DNA of 58,696 nucleotides. Source: JBMNOZ01 sp050943335. GTDB lineage: Bacteria > Bacillota > Desulfitobacteriia > Desulfitobacteriales > Syntrophobotulaceae. The stretch is taken from positions 1 through 58,696 of the forward strand of contig JBMNOZ010000013.1 of the NCBI GenBank assembly GCA_050943335.1. The letters run 5' to 3'. The notes under the pieces were generated by a model. It saw only the letters and a program-made list of their open reading frames with translations, did no database searches and was not told where the DNA came from. The translations under genes were made by a program, and so were the position numbers. Below, piece by piece: positions 31,924 through 39,800 of this stretch. The first letter of the stretch is position 1, and the number at the start of each line of letters is the position of its first letter.

Positions 31924-32382
31924 ATGGGAGATATTATAATAATACTAGAGAACAAGATTATGTGGGTCTCTCTTGCTGCCTGGATAACAGCTCAGCTAGC
32001 GAAAATTTTATTTCATTTTCTTTTCACAAGGAAGTGGGATTTAAGCCTTTTAATAAGTTCCGGAGGTTTTCCGAGTTCGCACACAGCAATTGTTAGCGCT
32101 CTGGCCATCAGTGTAGGCAAAACCGAAGGGTGGAATTCCACTTTATTCGCGATGGCGGTGGCTTTGGCTATAATTGTGATGTATGACGCGGCGGGAGTAC
32201 GCCGGGCGGCCGGCAACCACGCTAAAGTTCTAAACAATCTAATCGAATGGTTAAGAGAACATCAGGCTGACCGTCTAGCTTTTACATTGGAGGAAAAAAG
32301 ATTAAAGGAGTTAATAGGACATACTCCTTTTGAAGTTTTTGGAGGAGCAGCTTTGGGTGGTGCTTTGGCCTTAATCTTTTAA
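31924..32382 (+). CDS. Divergent PAP2 family membrane protein (YuiD-like)
   Basis: 152-residue membrane protein of the DUF212/divergent PAP2 family. Motifs are GGFPSSHTAIVSALA, with the PAP2-like SxxH histidine, and YDAAGVRRAAGNHAKVLN; C-terminal GHTPFEVFGGAALGG. About four hydrophobic segments. The family is believed to be phosphatase-like, acting on lipid phosphates, but activity is unproven. Location between ispA and dxs suggests a link to isoprenoid phosphates. Confidence 0.85.
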   Translation: MGDIIIILENKIMWVSLAAWITAQLAKILFHFLFTRKWDLSLLISSGGFPSSHTAIVSALAISVGKTEGWNSTLFAMAVALAIIVMYDAAGVRRAAGNHAKVLNNLIEWLREHQADRLAFTLEEKRLKELIGHTPFEVFGGAALGGALALIF

Positions 32383-32417
32383 GGGTTTAGTCAAAGCGCA
32401 AAGGAGGAAAATGTTTC

Positions 32418-32999
32418 ATGGCCGTTCGAAAGAAACCCAGCATACGTTATATTATCACTGTTTTGGTAGCGACTTTTCTCATTGCCGTCCTTTTGAGCAG
32501 CGGGATAGAAACAGTTCTTCGACTCTTTCCAAGAGCTTTAGCCTGGGTATTATTGATTGTTGTTATTGGAATCGGAATTGTCTTTGATGTAATTGGGGTA
32601 GCGGTAGCAGTGGCTGACGAAGCTCCCCATCACGCCCGGGCGGCAAAAAAAGTATTTGGCGCCCGACAAGCAGTTTTTTTAATCAGACATGCTGATATTG
32701 TTGCCAATTTTGCTTGCGATATCATTGGAGATATCACCGGGACTCTTAGCGGCGCGATCGGAGCCACAATTGCGGTGAGCCTTGTCTACGACTATCCCCA
32801 ATTGAGTAACTGGGGGATGTTCCTGAATGTTTTGCTCTTAGCCTTGATTGCTTCCTGTACAGTGACCGGGAAAGCCAGGGCGAAAACCTTTGCCATTAAC
32901 GAGGCTAATAGAATAATTAAGGCTGCTGGTAAAATAATCGCCAGCTTTGAGAAAGTAACAAATCTGGATTTTACCAGGAGCAAAAAGGGAGGCAAATAA
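32418..32999 (+). CDS. Conserved membrane protein of unknown function
   Basis: 193 residues with about four hydrophobic segments (YIITVLVATFLIAVLL, ALAWVLLIVVIGIGIVFDVI, IGDITGTLSGAIGATIAVSL, MFLNVLLLALIASCTV), small-residue and charge-rich loops (VADEAPHHARAAKKVFGARQ), and a basic C-terminus. The segment between helices has His and Asp residues that might bind a metal. The gene sits between the PAP2-like gene and dxs, ending directly at the dxs start. I do not assign a function. Confidence 0.75.
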   Translation: MAVRKKPSIRYIITVLVATFLIAVLLSSGIETVLRLFPRALAWVLLIVVIGIGIVFDVIGVAVAVADEAPHHARAAKKVFGARQAVFLIRHADIVANFACDIIGDITGTLSGAIGATIAVSLVYDYPQLSNWGMFLNVLLLALIASCTVTGKARAKTFAINEANRIIKAAGKIIASFEKVTNLDFTRSKKGGK

Positions 33000-34880
33000 T
33001 TGAGCTTTCTTAAAGAAATTAATTCACCGCAGGACTTAAAAACCCTTACGCTTGCAGACCTGACGGAATTAGCCGAAGAAATCCGGCAGGAAATGATAAA
33101 TGTTGTTTCTATTAATGGGGGTCATCTGGCTTCTAATTTGGGAGTGGTGGAACTAACCCTGGCTTTGCACCGGGTTTTTGACTCTCCTAGAGATAAGATT
33201 ATTTGGGACGTAGGGCATCAAAGCTATGTGCATAAGCTTTTAACTAACCGTCGAGAAAAATTTAAAACTCTCCGTCAATACGGTGGATTGGCCGGTTTTC
33301 TGAAAAGGGAAGAAAGTGAACATGATTGTTTTAATACGGGGCATTCTAGCACTTCGATTTCAGCAGCGCTGGGATTTGCTAAAGCCAGGGATATAAAAAA
33401 TGAGGACTATCATGTGGTAGCCGTGATCGGTGACGGATCTATGAGTGCAGGAATGGCCTATGAAGCTTTAAACGATGCCGGTAATAGTGACAGCGATCTA
33501 ATCGTGGTGCTCAATGACAATGAAATGTTCATTTCCAAAAACGTAGGGGCCATGTCTTCATATTTGAATCGCATCCGTACTGCGCCCCTGTATGATAAAA
33601 GAAAAAAAGAGCTGGAATCCTTTTTAAAAAACATTCCTGCTATTGGCTCTTCAGTTGCTAAAGTGGCTGGAAAAGCAAAGGACAGTCTTAAGTACTTTCT
33701 TGTGCCGGGTATCTTGTTTGAGGAATTAGGCTTAACATATTTAGGACCGGTTAACGGTCATAACATTCCGGCTTTGGAAGAGGTTTTTAATCAGGCGAAA
33801 AAGAAAAAAGGGCCGGTTTTGATTCATGTTGTAACCTGTAAAGGAAAAGGTTATGAACCGGCAAAACAAAATCCCGATATCTTTCACGGTGTCGGTCCTT
33901 TTATAAAAGAAACAGGGGAGATTATCACCAAGGATGCGCCACCGACTTATACAGAAGTATTCGGAAAAACAATTTGCGAATTAGCTGCTCGCGATGAAAA
34001 TATTGTGGCTGTCACTGCGGCTATGGGCAACGGCACGGGTTTAAAAGAGTTTGGACAGCTCTACCCGAAACGTTTTTTTGATGTGGGCATTGCGGAACAA
34101 CATGCGGTGACTTTTGCTGCTGCTCTGGCTTTCGGTGGTTTAAAACCCGTGATCTCTATGTATTCCACCTTCTACCAAAGAGCGTATGATCAGGTTCTAC
34201 ACGATATTTGTTTACAAAACGCCAATATTGTTTTGGCTGTTGACAGGGCAGGAATAGTAGGGGAGGATGGGCCAACTCACCATGGGATTTTTGATATTTC
34301 ATTTTTTAGAGCGATTCCCAATTTAATTTTAATGGCTCCCAAGGATGAAAATGAATTAAAGCGGATGCTTATTTCGGCTTTCACTTATCAGCAGCCAGTA
34401 GCTGTACGTTATCCTCGCTCTAGGGGTCTTGGAGTTCCCATCGATGAAAACCCGCCACTCTTGGAAAAGGGAAAGGCGGAGTTGTTGCGGGAAGGATCGG
34501 ATATTACCCTTCTCAGTTTTGGCCCCCTAGTGAACTTGTGTTTGGAGGCGGCAAAAAAACTTAAGGAAATGGGAATCGAGGCGGGGGTTATTAATTTGAG
34601 ATTTATTAACCCCTTGGATAGCGCTTTAATTATCGCTCAAGCTAAAAGAACCGGTAGGATTTTAACGGTTGAGGATCATATTTTAAACGGTGGGGTCGGT
34701 AGTTCAGTTCTGGAATTATTAGAAGAACATGGTTTGCACCGGATTATGGTCAAGAGAATCGGTTATAATGATTTTGTTGAGCACGGTCCCATAGCTTATC
34801 TTTATAAGGAATATGGTCTTACAGAGCAGGAGATCGTCCTCAAGGCTGCTGAAATGGTAAAAAATAAAGAGGAGATCTAG
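33000..34880 (+). CDS. dxs: 1-deoxy-D-xylulose-5-phosphate synthase
   Basis: Thiamine diphosphate enzyme that opens the MEP isoprenoid pathway, condensing pyruvate with glyceraldehyde 3-phosphate. 626 residues from a TTG that directly follows the upstream stop. Visible motifs: INGGHLASNLGVVELT, the ThDP-binding GDGSMSAGMAYEALNDAG, DNEMFISKNVG, VGIAEQHAVTFAA with the catalytic Glu, and DRAGIVGEDGPTHHG. Length and motifs are normal. tlyA follows by 3 bp. Confidence 0.97.
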   Translation: MSFLKEINSPQDLKTLTLADLTELAEEIRQEMINVVSINGGHLASNLGVVELTLALHRVFDSPRDKIIWDVGHQSYVHKLLTNRREKFKTLRQYGGLAGFLKREESEHDCFNTGHSSTSISAALGFAKARDIKNEDYHVVAVIGDGSMSAGMAYEALNDAGNSDSDLIVVLNDNEMFISKNVGAMSSYLNRIRTAPLYDKRKKELESFLKNIPAIGSSVAKVAGKAKDSLKYFLVPGILFEELGLTYLGPVNGHNIPALEEVFNQAKKKKGPVLIHVVTCKGKGYEPAKQNPDIFHGVGPFIKETGEIITKDAPPTYTEVFGKTICELAARDENIVAVTAAMGNGTGLKEFGQLYPKRFFDVGIAEQHAVTFAAALAFGGLKPVISMYSTFYQRAYDQVLHDICLQNANIVLAVDRAGIVGEDGPTHHGIFDISFFRAIPNLILMAPKDENELKRMLISAFTYQQPVAVRYPRSRGLGVPIDENPPLLEKGKAELLREGSDITLLSFGPLVNLCLEAAKKLKEMGIEAGVINLRFINPLDSALIIAQAKRTGRILTVEDHILNGGVGSSVLELLEEHGLHRIMVKRIGYNDFVEHGPIAYLYKEYGLTEQEIVLKAAEMVKNKEEI

Positions 34881-34883
34881 GAC

Positions 34884-35699
34884 GTGGTCGAAAAAAAAGT
34901 AAGATTAGACCTTTTGCTCGTCCAAAAGGGTTTGGTGAAGAGCCGGGAAAAAGCGAAAGCCTTAATTATGGCCGGTAAAGTATTTCAAGGTAATATTCGC
35001 CTTGATAAACCGGGAATGATGATAGAGGAAAACGCTGAAATAACAGTGAAAGGTGATCCTTGTCCATTTGTCTCCCGGGGAGGCTTGAAGCTAGCGAAGG
35101 CCTTGGCGGTTTTCCCAATCGATTTACAGGGTAAAGTGGTGGCCGATATCGGGGCTTCCACTGGAGGATTCACAGATTGTGCTTTGCAAAACGGTGCTAA
35201 AAAAGTCTATGCTATCGATGTGGGTTATGGGCAGTTGGACTGGAAACTGCGTACTGATAGCCGGGTGGAATGTCTGGAAAGAACAAATGCCCGCTTTCTT
35301 AAGGAAGACAGTTTGCCGCAGAAAGTAGATTTTGTAGTTTGTGATGTCTCTTTTATTTCTTTAACCAAAATTTTTCCGGCAATCGCTGCTATCCTTAAAG
35401 ATGAGGGTCAAATGATTATCTTGATTAAACCCCAATTTGAGGCTGGGCGGGAGCAGGTCGGTAAAAATGGAGTAGTTAAAGATCCCCTGATTCACGAAAT
35501 GGTCTTAAACAAAGTATTGGCAGAGGCGGAAGAATATCATTTTCTTGTTCGGGGCTTGGATTATTCCCCGATTCGCGGTCCAGAAGGGAATATCGAATTT
35601 CTGGCCTGGCTGCAAAAGTCTACAATTCAAAAAAGAGATTTTGACTGGCTTACGGCTGTTCCGTTACTAGTACGTCAAGCACAAACGGAAACGGAGTGA
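34884..35699 (+). CDS. tlyA: TlyA family rRNA (cytidine-2'-O)-methyltransferase
   Basis: 271 residues from GTG at 34884. An S4 RNA-binding domain at the N-terminus (LDLLLVQKGLVKSREKAKAL) is followed by an FtsJ-like Rossmann methyltransferase with the SAM site DIGASTGGFTDCALQ, then FVVCDVSFISLTKIFPA and IKPQFEAGREQVGKNGVV. The usual product is 2'-O-methylcytidine in rRNA; some homologues are called hemolysin by old annotation. dxs-tlyA-nadK is a conserved order. Confidence 0.93.
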   Translation: MVEKKVRLDLLLVQKGLVKSREKAKALIMAGKVFQGNIRLDKPGMMIEENAEITVKGDPCPFVSRGGLKLAKALAVFPIDLQGKVVADIGASTGGFTDCALQNGAKKVYAIDVGYGQLDWKLRTDSRVECLERTNARFLKEDSLPQKVDFVVCDVSFISLTKIFPAIAAILKDEGQMIILIKPQFEAGREQVGKNGVVKDPLIHEMVLNKVLAEAEEYHFLVRGLDYSPIRGPEGNIEFLAWLQKSTIQKRDFDWLTAVPLLVRQAQTETE

Positions 35700-35703
35700 A
35701 ACT

Positions 35704-36516
35704 ATGGCTAAAGTAGGTTTATATGTAAATCGTTCCAAGGTCGATTATTCAGATGATTTCAAAGCTCAATTGTTCTCCTGGTTTGAAAAAAAGAGATGGG
35801 AAATTGTCGATAATTGGGATCAAGACGGCGGACAAGCCTCGGAATTGAATTTTATTCTCTCCCTAGGAGGGGATGGTACAGTTTTACAAGCGGCCCGGAA
35901 AGCAGCTTTTTTTAGCATTCCTGTTTTAGGGGTTAATTTTGGGCGCTTAGGTTTCTTATGTGAGGTAGAGCGGGGAGAGATTTATTCTGCTCTCGAAAAA
36001 GTTATAAAAGACGAATATACAATTGAAGAAAGAATGATGATGTCAGCTACAGTGAGCGGGCAAAAAAAAGAATTTCAGCACATTGTTTTAAACGATGTTG
36101 TTTTTTTAAAGGAAAACACGGATTCCATTATTACTCTGCAGATGAGGCTTTCCGGTGAGCCCGTCGAGAGCCCTCCGGCGGACGGTTTGATTTTGGCTAC
36201 CCCAACCGGTTCGACAGCCTATTCTCTATCGGCTGGTGGACCTTTAGTCAGTCCCGATGTGGAGGCTATTTTAATCACTCCAGTTGCTGCTCATTCTTTA
36301 TCCTCACGCCCTATGGTTGTCTCTTGCCGGGAAAAAATAGAAGTGACCTTAGCGAAGGAAACAACCTGTCGAGTGATTTTTGACGGCCGGCAGATGATAA
36401 AACTAAGAGCCGAGGAGACAGTGCGAATTGAGGCCAGTTCCATGAAAGCAAAGTTTATTCGTCTTGAAGGGCGGAGCTTTCCAAAAATGGTTAGAGAAAA
36501 GTTGAGAGATCGTTGA
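35704..36516 (+). CDS. nadK: NAD kinase
   Basis: Phosphorylates NAD to NADP. The 270 residues show the SLGGDGTVLQAARKA motif (GGDGT near residues 55-59), GVNFGRLGFLCEV, NDVVFLKE for the NE/D motif, and the glycine-rich PADGLILATPTGSTAYSLSAG followed by PVAAHSLSSRP. Length is normal. It is 4 bp after tlyA. Confidence 0.96.
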   Translation: MAKVGLYVNRSKVDYSDDFKAQLFSWFEKKRWEIVDNWDQDGGQASELNFILSLGGDGTVLQAARKAAFFSIPVLGVNFGRLGFLCEVERGEIYSALEKVIKDEYTIEERMMMSATVSGQKKEFQHIVLNDVVFLKENTDSIITLQMRLSGEPVESPPADGLILATPTGSTAYSLSAGGPLVSPDVEAILITPVAAHSLSSRPMVVSCREKIEVTLAKETTCRVIFDGRQMIKLRAEETVRIEASSMKAKFIRLEGRSFPKMVREKLRDR

Positions 36517-36517
36517 C

Positions 36518-37123
36518 ATGAGGATTAATAAGGGGATTGGAAATATTCAAACCCTGGTCAAAAACCATCTTGCCAGGGTAATCAGTCCTGGGGATGTGGT
36601 GGTGGACGCCACAGCCGGACGGGGCCGGGATACTTTATTTTTGGCCCAATGTGTTGGAAAAGAGGGTCAGGTCTACGCTTTTGATATTCAAGAGGAAGCA
36701 ATCAACGCTACTCATCAATTGCTTCAAGAAAACAATTTACTTGATCGCGTCAAAATAATAAAAGCTTGTCATTCAACGCTACACAAATACGTACCCCAAG
36801 GGATTAAGGCTGTAGTTTTTAATCTCGGGTATTTGCCGGGAAGTGATTATCAGATTGTAACTAAAGCGGAGACGACTTTAAAAGCTCTTGCCAAATCATT
36901 AGAGCTTTTAGGAAGCTTAGGGCTAATCGCTTTGACGATCTATCGCGGGCATCAGGGAGCGAAAGAAGAAGCCCGGGAGGTTAATAGATTTTTAGCGCAG
37001 CTCCCCAAGAAGGAATTCAGTGTTTTACAGGGAATTTATCTTAATCAAGGAGAGGAATCCCCATACTGGATTATGATTGAAAAAAACAGGAGGAAAGCCA
37101 ATGAAAATTCGTCGGCAAAATAA
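36518..37123 (+). CDS. YtqB-like class I SAM methyltransferase (rRNA methylase family)
   Basis: 201 residues. The SAM-binding motif is VVDATAGRGRDTLFLAQCVG, followed by VYAFDIQEEAI and a catalytic-region VFNLGYLPGSDYQIVT; the C-terminus has IALTIYRGHQGAKEEA, typical of the YtqB/mitochondrial rRNA methylase-like family. The substrate is presumably RNA. The family commonly accompanies nadK and argR in Clostridia. The end overlaps argR by 23 bp. Confidence 0.85.
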   Translation: MRINKGIGNIQTLVKNHLARVISPGDVVVDATAGRGRDTLFLAQCVGKEGQVYAFDIQEEAINATHQLLQENNLLDRVKIIKACHSTLHKYVPQGIKAVVFNLGYLPGSDYQIVTKAETTLKALAKSLELLGSLGLIALTIYRGHQGAKEEAREVNRFLAQLPKKEFSVLQGIYLNQGEESPYWIMIEKNRRKANENSSAK

Positions 37124-37550
37124 AATTAGGGAATTGATAAGCACCAATATGATTAAGACCCAAGAAGAACTTGCCGAAAAATTATTAAAGGCGGGCTTTT
37201 CCGTAACCCAAGCAACAATATCGAGGGATATCAAAGAGATGGGTCTTGTGAAAGTACCCGGTGAGGGAGATGAATACTATTATGCCTCTCCAACCGAAGC
37301 CTATTCTCCTGGCTATCAGGAAAGGTTAAAAAGAATTTTTAAAGAAGTTGTGCTCCGCTATGATTATAGTGAAAATATTGTTGTGGTAAAAACTATTCCC
37401 GGCAATGCTCAGGCTTTGGCTTTACTGCTCGATAATGCGGGGTGGCCCGAAGTAATCGGCACAGTAGCCGGGGATGATACAATTTTTCTATTGATAAAAC
37501 CTAAGAAACAGGTGCAGACAATTCTAGAAAGGCTTTCGAAATTAACATAG
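37101..37550 (+). CDS. argR: Arginine repressor ArgR/AhrC
   Basis: 149-residue hexameric regulator of arginine metabolism. The winged helix N-domain (IRELISTNMIKTQEELAEKL, TQATISRDIKEMGLVKV) precedes the arginine-binding C-domain (IVVVKTIPGNAQALALLLD and GTVAGDDTIFLLIK, with the GDDT arginine-contact residues). I use ATG 37101 after AGGAGG rather than 37077. It is typically upstream of recN in Firmicutes, as here. No obvious ARG box was sought or found in the window. Confidence 0.96.
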   Translation: MKIRRQNKIRELISTNMIKTQEELAEKLLKAGFSVTQATISRDIKEMGLVKVPGEGDEYYYASPTEAYSPGYQERLKRIFKEVVLRYDYSENIVVVKTIPGNAQALALLLDNAGWPEVIGTVAGDDTIFLLIKPKKQVQTILERLSKLT

Positions 37551-37561
37551 GAGGATTAAAG

Positions 37562-39235
37562 ATGCTTCTCCAATTACGGATTAGAGATTTTGGGCTAATG
37601 GAAGATGTTAATCTACATTTTGATAAAGGGCTGACCGTTTTTACCGGCGAGACCGGAGCCGGTAAGTCGATGTTGGTCGATGCTCTTGGTTTGTTGCTGG
37701 GAGGGAGAGCAAGTAGTGATTTTATCCGTCATGGTAAGAATAAAGCCTGTATAGAGGGCGTTTTTACTAATGTACCTGTTAAGATTATTAATTATTTGAA
37801 AGAAGAAGGATATCCTTTTGAAGATGAGATGTTGTTTCTTTATCGGGAAATTAATAGTTCGGGAAAGAATATTTGCCGAGTTCAGGGCAGTACAGTTCCC
37901 TTATCTCTATATCGTACTTTCTGTGAGGGTTTGGTTGATATTCACGGGCAATTAGAACATCAGTCCTTGCTGGTAGTTGACAATCACCGGAGTTTGCTGG
38001 ACAGCTTTGGTGGCCAGGAACATGCTGTCCTTTTAAAAAAAGTAAAAGAGGCCGCTTTAGCCTATCGCAATATTCTTGCTAAGGAAAGGGAACTTTTACG
38101 TTCGGAAAGGGACAGGGAGCATAGAGAAGAGGTCTTACGCTACCAAATTTCCGAAATTGAGAAAATTTCTCCCCAACCGGGGGAAGAAAAAAAACTGGAG
38201 AGTGAAAAAAAATTTCTCCAGAATGCAGAAAGAATTGTAAATCTAGTTAATGAAGCCTATGAGGAATTATATGACAGCACTTCCTACCAGGGGATGTCCG
38301 CTTTTGATCAAATCGGGGCTGCTATCCGCAATATGGAGGAGTTAAGCGATTTGGATCCGGAGCACTGTTATTTAAAGGATGAACTTCAAGAGATTTACTA
38401 CGCTCTAGAAGATTATATAGAGAAATTTAGGAACTATAAGGATAGTTTAGAATTTGAACCTGGAAGATTGGACCAAATAGAATCTCGGTTATTCGAACTT
38501 CAAAAGCTGAGGAAATATGCTTACGACCTCGAAACAGTCTTAGAAAAGAAAGAAGAGATGATAAAAGAACTGGAAGAAATCTCTAATTTGCAAGAAGAAA
38601 AGGAAAATGTCAAGAGGGAAAAGAAAGACTATCTCGATAAATACAATGCCCTGGCGGAAGAATTAAGCCTTTATCGGGGAATACACGCCGATAGAATCGA
38701 AAAAAGCCTTAAACAGGAATTAATTGATTTAGGACTGCCAGAAGCAAGGGTAGAAATAATCTTCACTCCAGTTACGGAACCCTCTCCGGAGGGCGCTGAA
38801 CGGGTTGAATTTTATTTTTCCGCTAATCTTGGTGAACCTACCAAACCTTTGGCTAAAGTAGCTTCCGGCGGGGAAATGTCCAGGCTGATCCTTGCTTTCA
38901 AAAGCCTACTTTCCTACGCTGAGCAAGTTGATACCTTTATATTTGATGAAGTTGACAGCGGGGTAGGGGGAAGAATGATAAATAAAGTAGCTGACAAATT
39001 AGGGAAAATAGCTTTAAATAAGCAGGTTCTGTGCATAACACACTCTGCTCCCGTAGCGGCCCTGGCGGATAAACATTTTGCCATTGAGAAGAAGGTAGCT
39101 GGCGAAAGGACCCTGACAGAGGTCTATGAGCTTAAAGAAACTGAGAGGGTCGGGGAATTGGCCCGCATGTTGGGTGGGGAAATGGTAGCCCAGGATTTAG
39201 CCGAGACTCTTTGGACTAAGAGTCGAAACAGGTGA
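37562..39235 (+). CDS. recN: DNA repair protein RecN
   Basis: SMC-like ATPase in double-strand break repair. 557 residues: LRIRDFGLMEDVNLHFDKGL and Walker A TGETGAGKSMLVDAL near residue 30; long coiled-coil arms (about 150-350); the ABC signature VASGGEMSRLILAFK; Walker B TFIFDEVDSGVGG; and CITHSAPVAALAD. Complete length. Its last 20 bp overlap a small convergent reading frame on the other strand. Confidence 0.97.
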   Translation: MLLQLRIRDFGLMEDVNLHFDKGLTVFTGETGAGKSMLVDALGLLLGGRASSDFIRHGKNKACIEGVFTNVPVKIINYLKEEGYPFEDEMLFLYREINSSGKNICRVQGSTVPLSLYRTFCEGLVDIHGQLEHQSLLVVDNHRSLLDSFGGQEHAVLLKKVKEAALAYRNILAKERELLRSERDREHREEVLRYQISEIEKISPQPGEEKKLESEKKFLQNAERIVNLVNEAYEELYDSTSYQGMSAFDQIGAAIRNMEELSDLDPEHCYLKDELQEIYYALEDYIEKFRNYKDSLEFEPGRLDQIESRLFELQKLRKYAYDLETVLEKKEEMIKELEEISNLQEEKENVKREKKDYLDKYNALAEELSLYRGIHADRIEKSLKQELIDLGLPEARVEIIFTPVTEPSPEGAERVEFYFSANLGEPTKPLAKVASGGEMSRLILAFKSLLSYAEQVDTFIFDEVDSGVGGRMINKVADKLGKIALNKQVLCITHSAPVAALADKHFAIEKKVAGERTLTEVYELKETERVGELARMLGGEMVAQDLAETLWTKSRNR

Positions 39236-39605
39236 ACTTAAGGAAAATCCGAAGGCTTCGGCCATTAAGTAGTGGCCAGAGCGATTTATTTGTGAAATTA
39301 TTAACAACTTTTTGGCCCGAAAGGCCCGGAAAACGGATAAGATTTAATAAATCATTGGAGCCGATAGTAATAGTGTGAAAACGAGAATTAGATACAAGCC
39401 AAAACAGTTCGGGTTGATTTAGAAGACGGGCTAAATCGGCGGTCGTATAACCGTTAACAGCTAAATTTTTATAGATAAGGTGGGGATAAAGAACCTGGAG
39501 TTTTTTATATAAAAGTAGGGGAAAGCTAGAATGAGGATTAAGGCCGTACCCTGTAGATAAAGAGTCCCCGAGGGCCAAATAGAAGCTCAACGAAATCACT
39601 CCCAA
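39216..39605 (-). pseudogene. Truncated SGNH/GDSL-type hydrolase
   Basis: 129 residues on the minus strand. The N-terminus is a clear SGNH hydrolase: block I ALGDSLSTGYG with the nucleophile serine, block II NLAVNGYTTADL, block III TITIGSNDLLNL. The C-terminal block with the catalytic DxxH is missing, because the frame ends after 129 residues (about 200 expected) and runs into recN. A GGAG precedes the TTG start, so it was, or could still be, translated. Probably a decayed gene whose 3' part was lost; a shortened functional protein is unlikely without the Asp/His residues. Confidence 0.7.
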
Positions 39606-39800
39606 CGATTTTTACTCCAGATTATGCCAAAAAGTTGGGAAAGTTATTTCGTTTTTTTATTTAATTTTTAAAAATCTTAGAAAAGATTTCACCGGATGAA
39701 TCCAAAACATATGGAGAAATTAATAGAGCGCGCAATAAACAAATTTTATACTGCAGTTTAACAGAGGATTATGAAGGGGAGGTTGGAAAGGAAAACCGAC

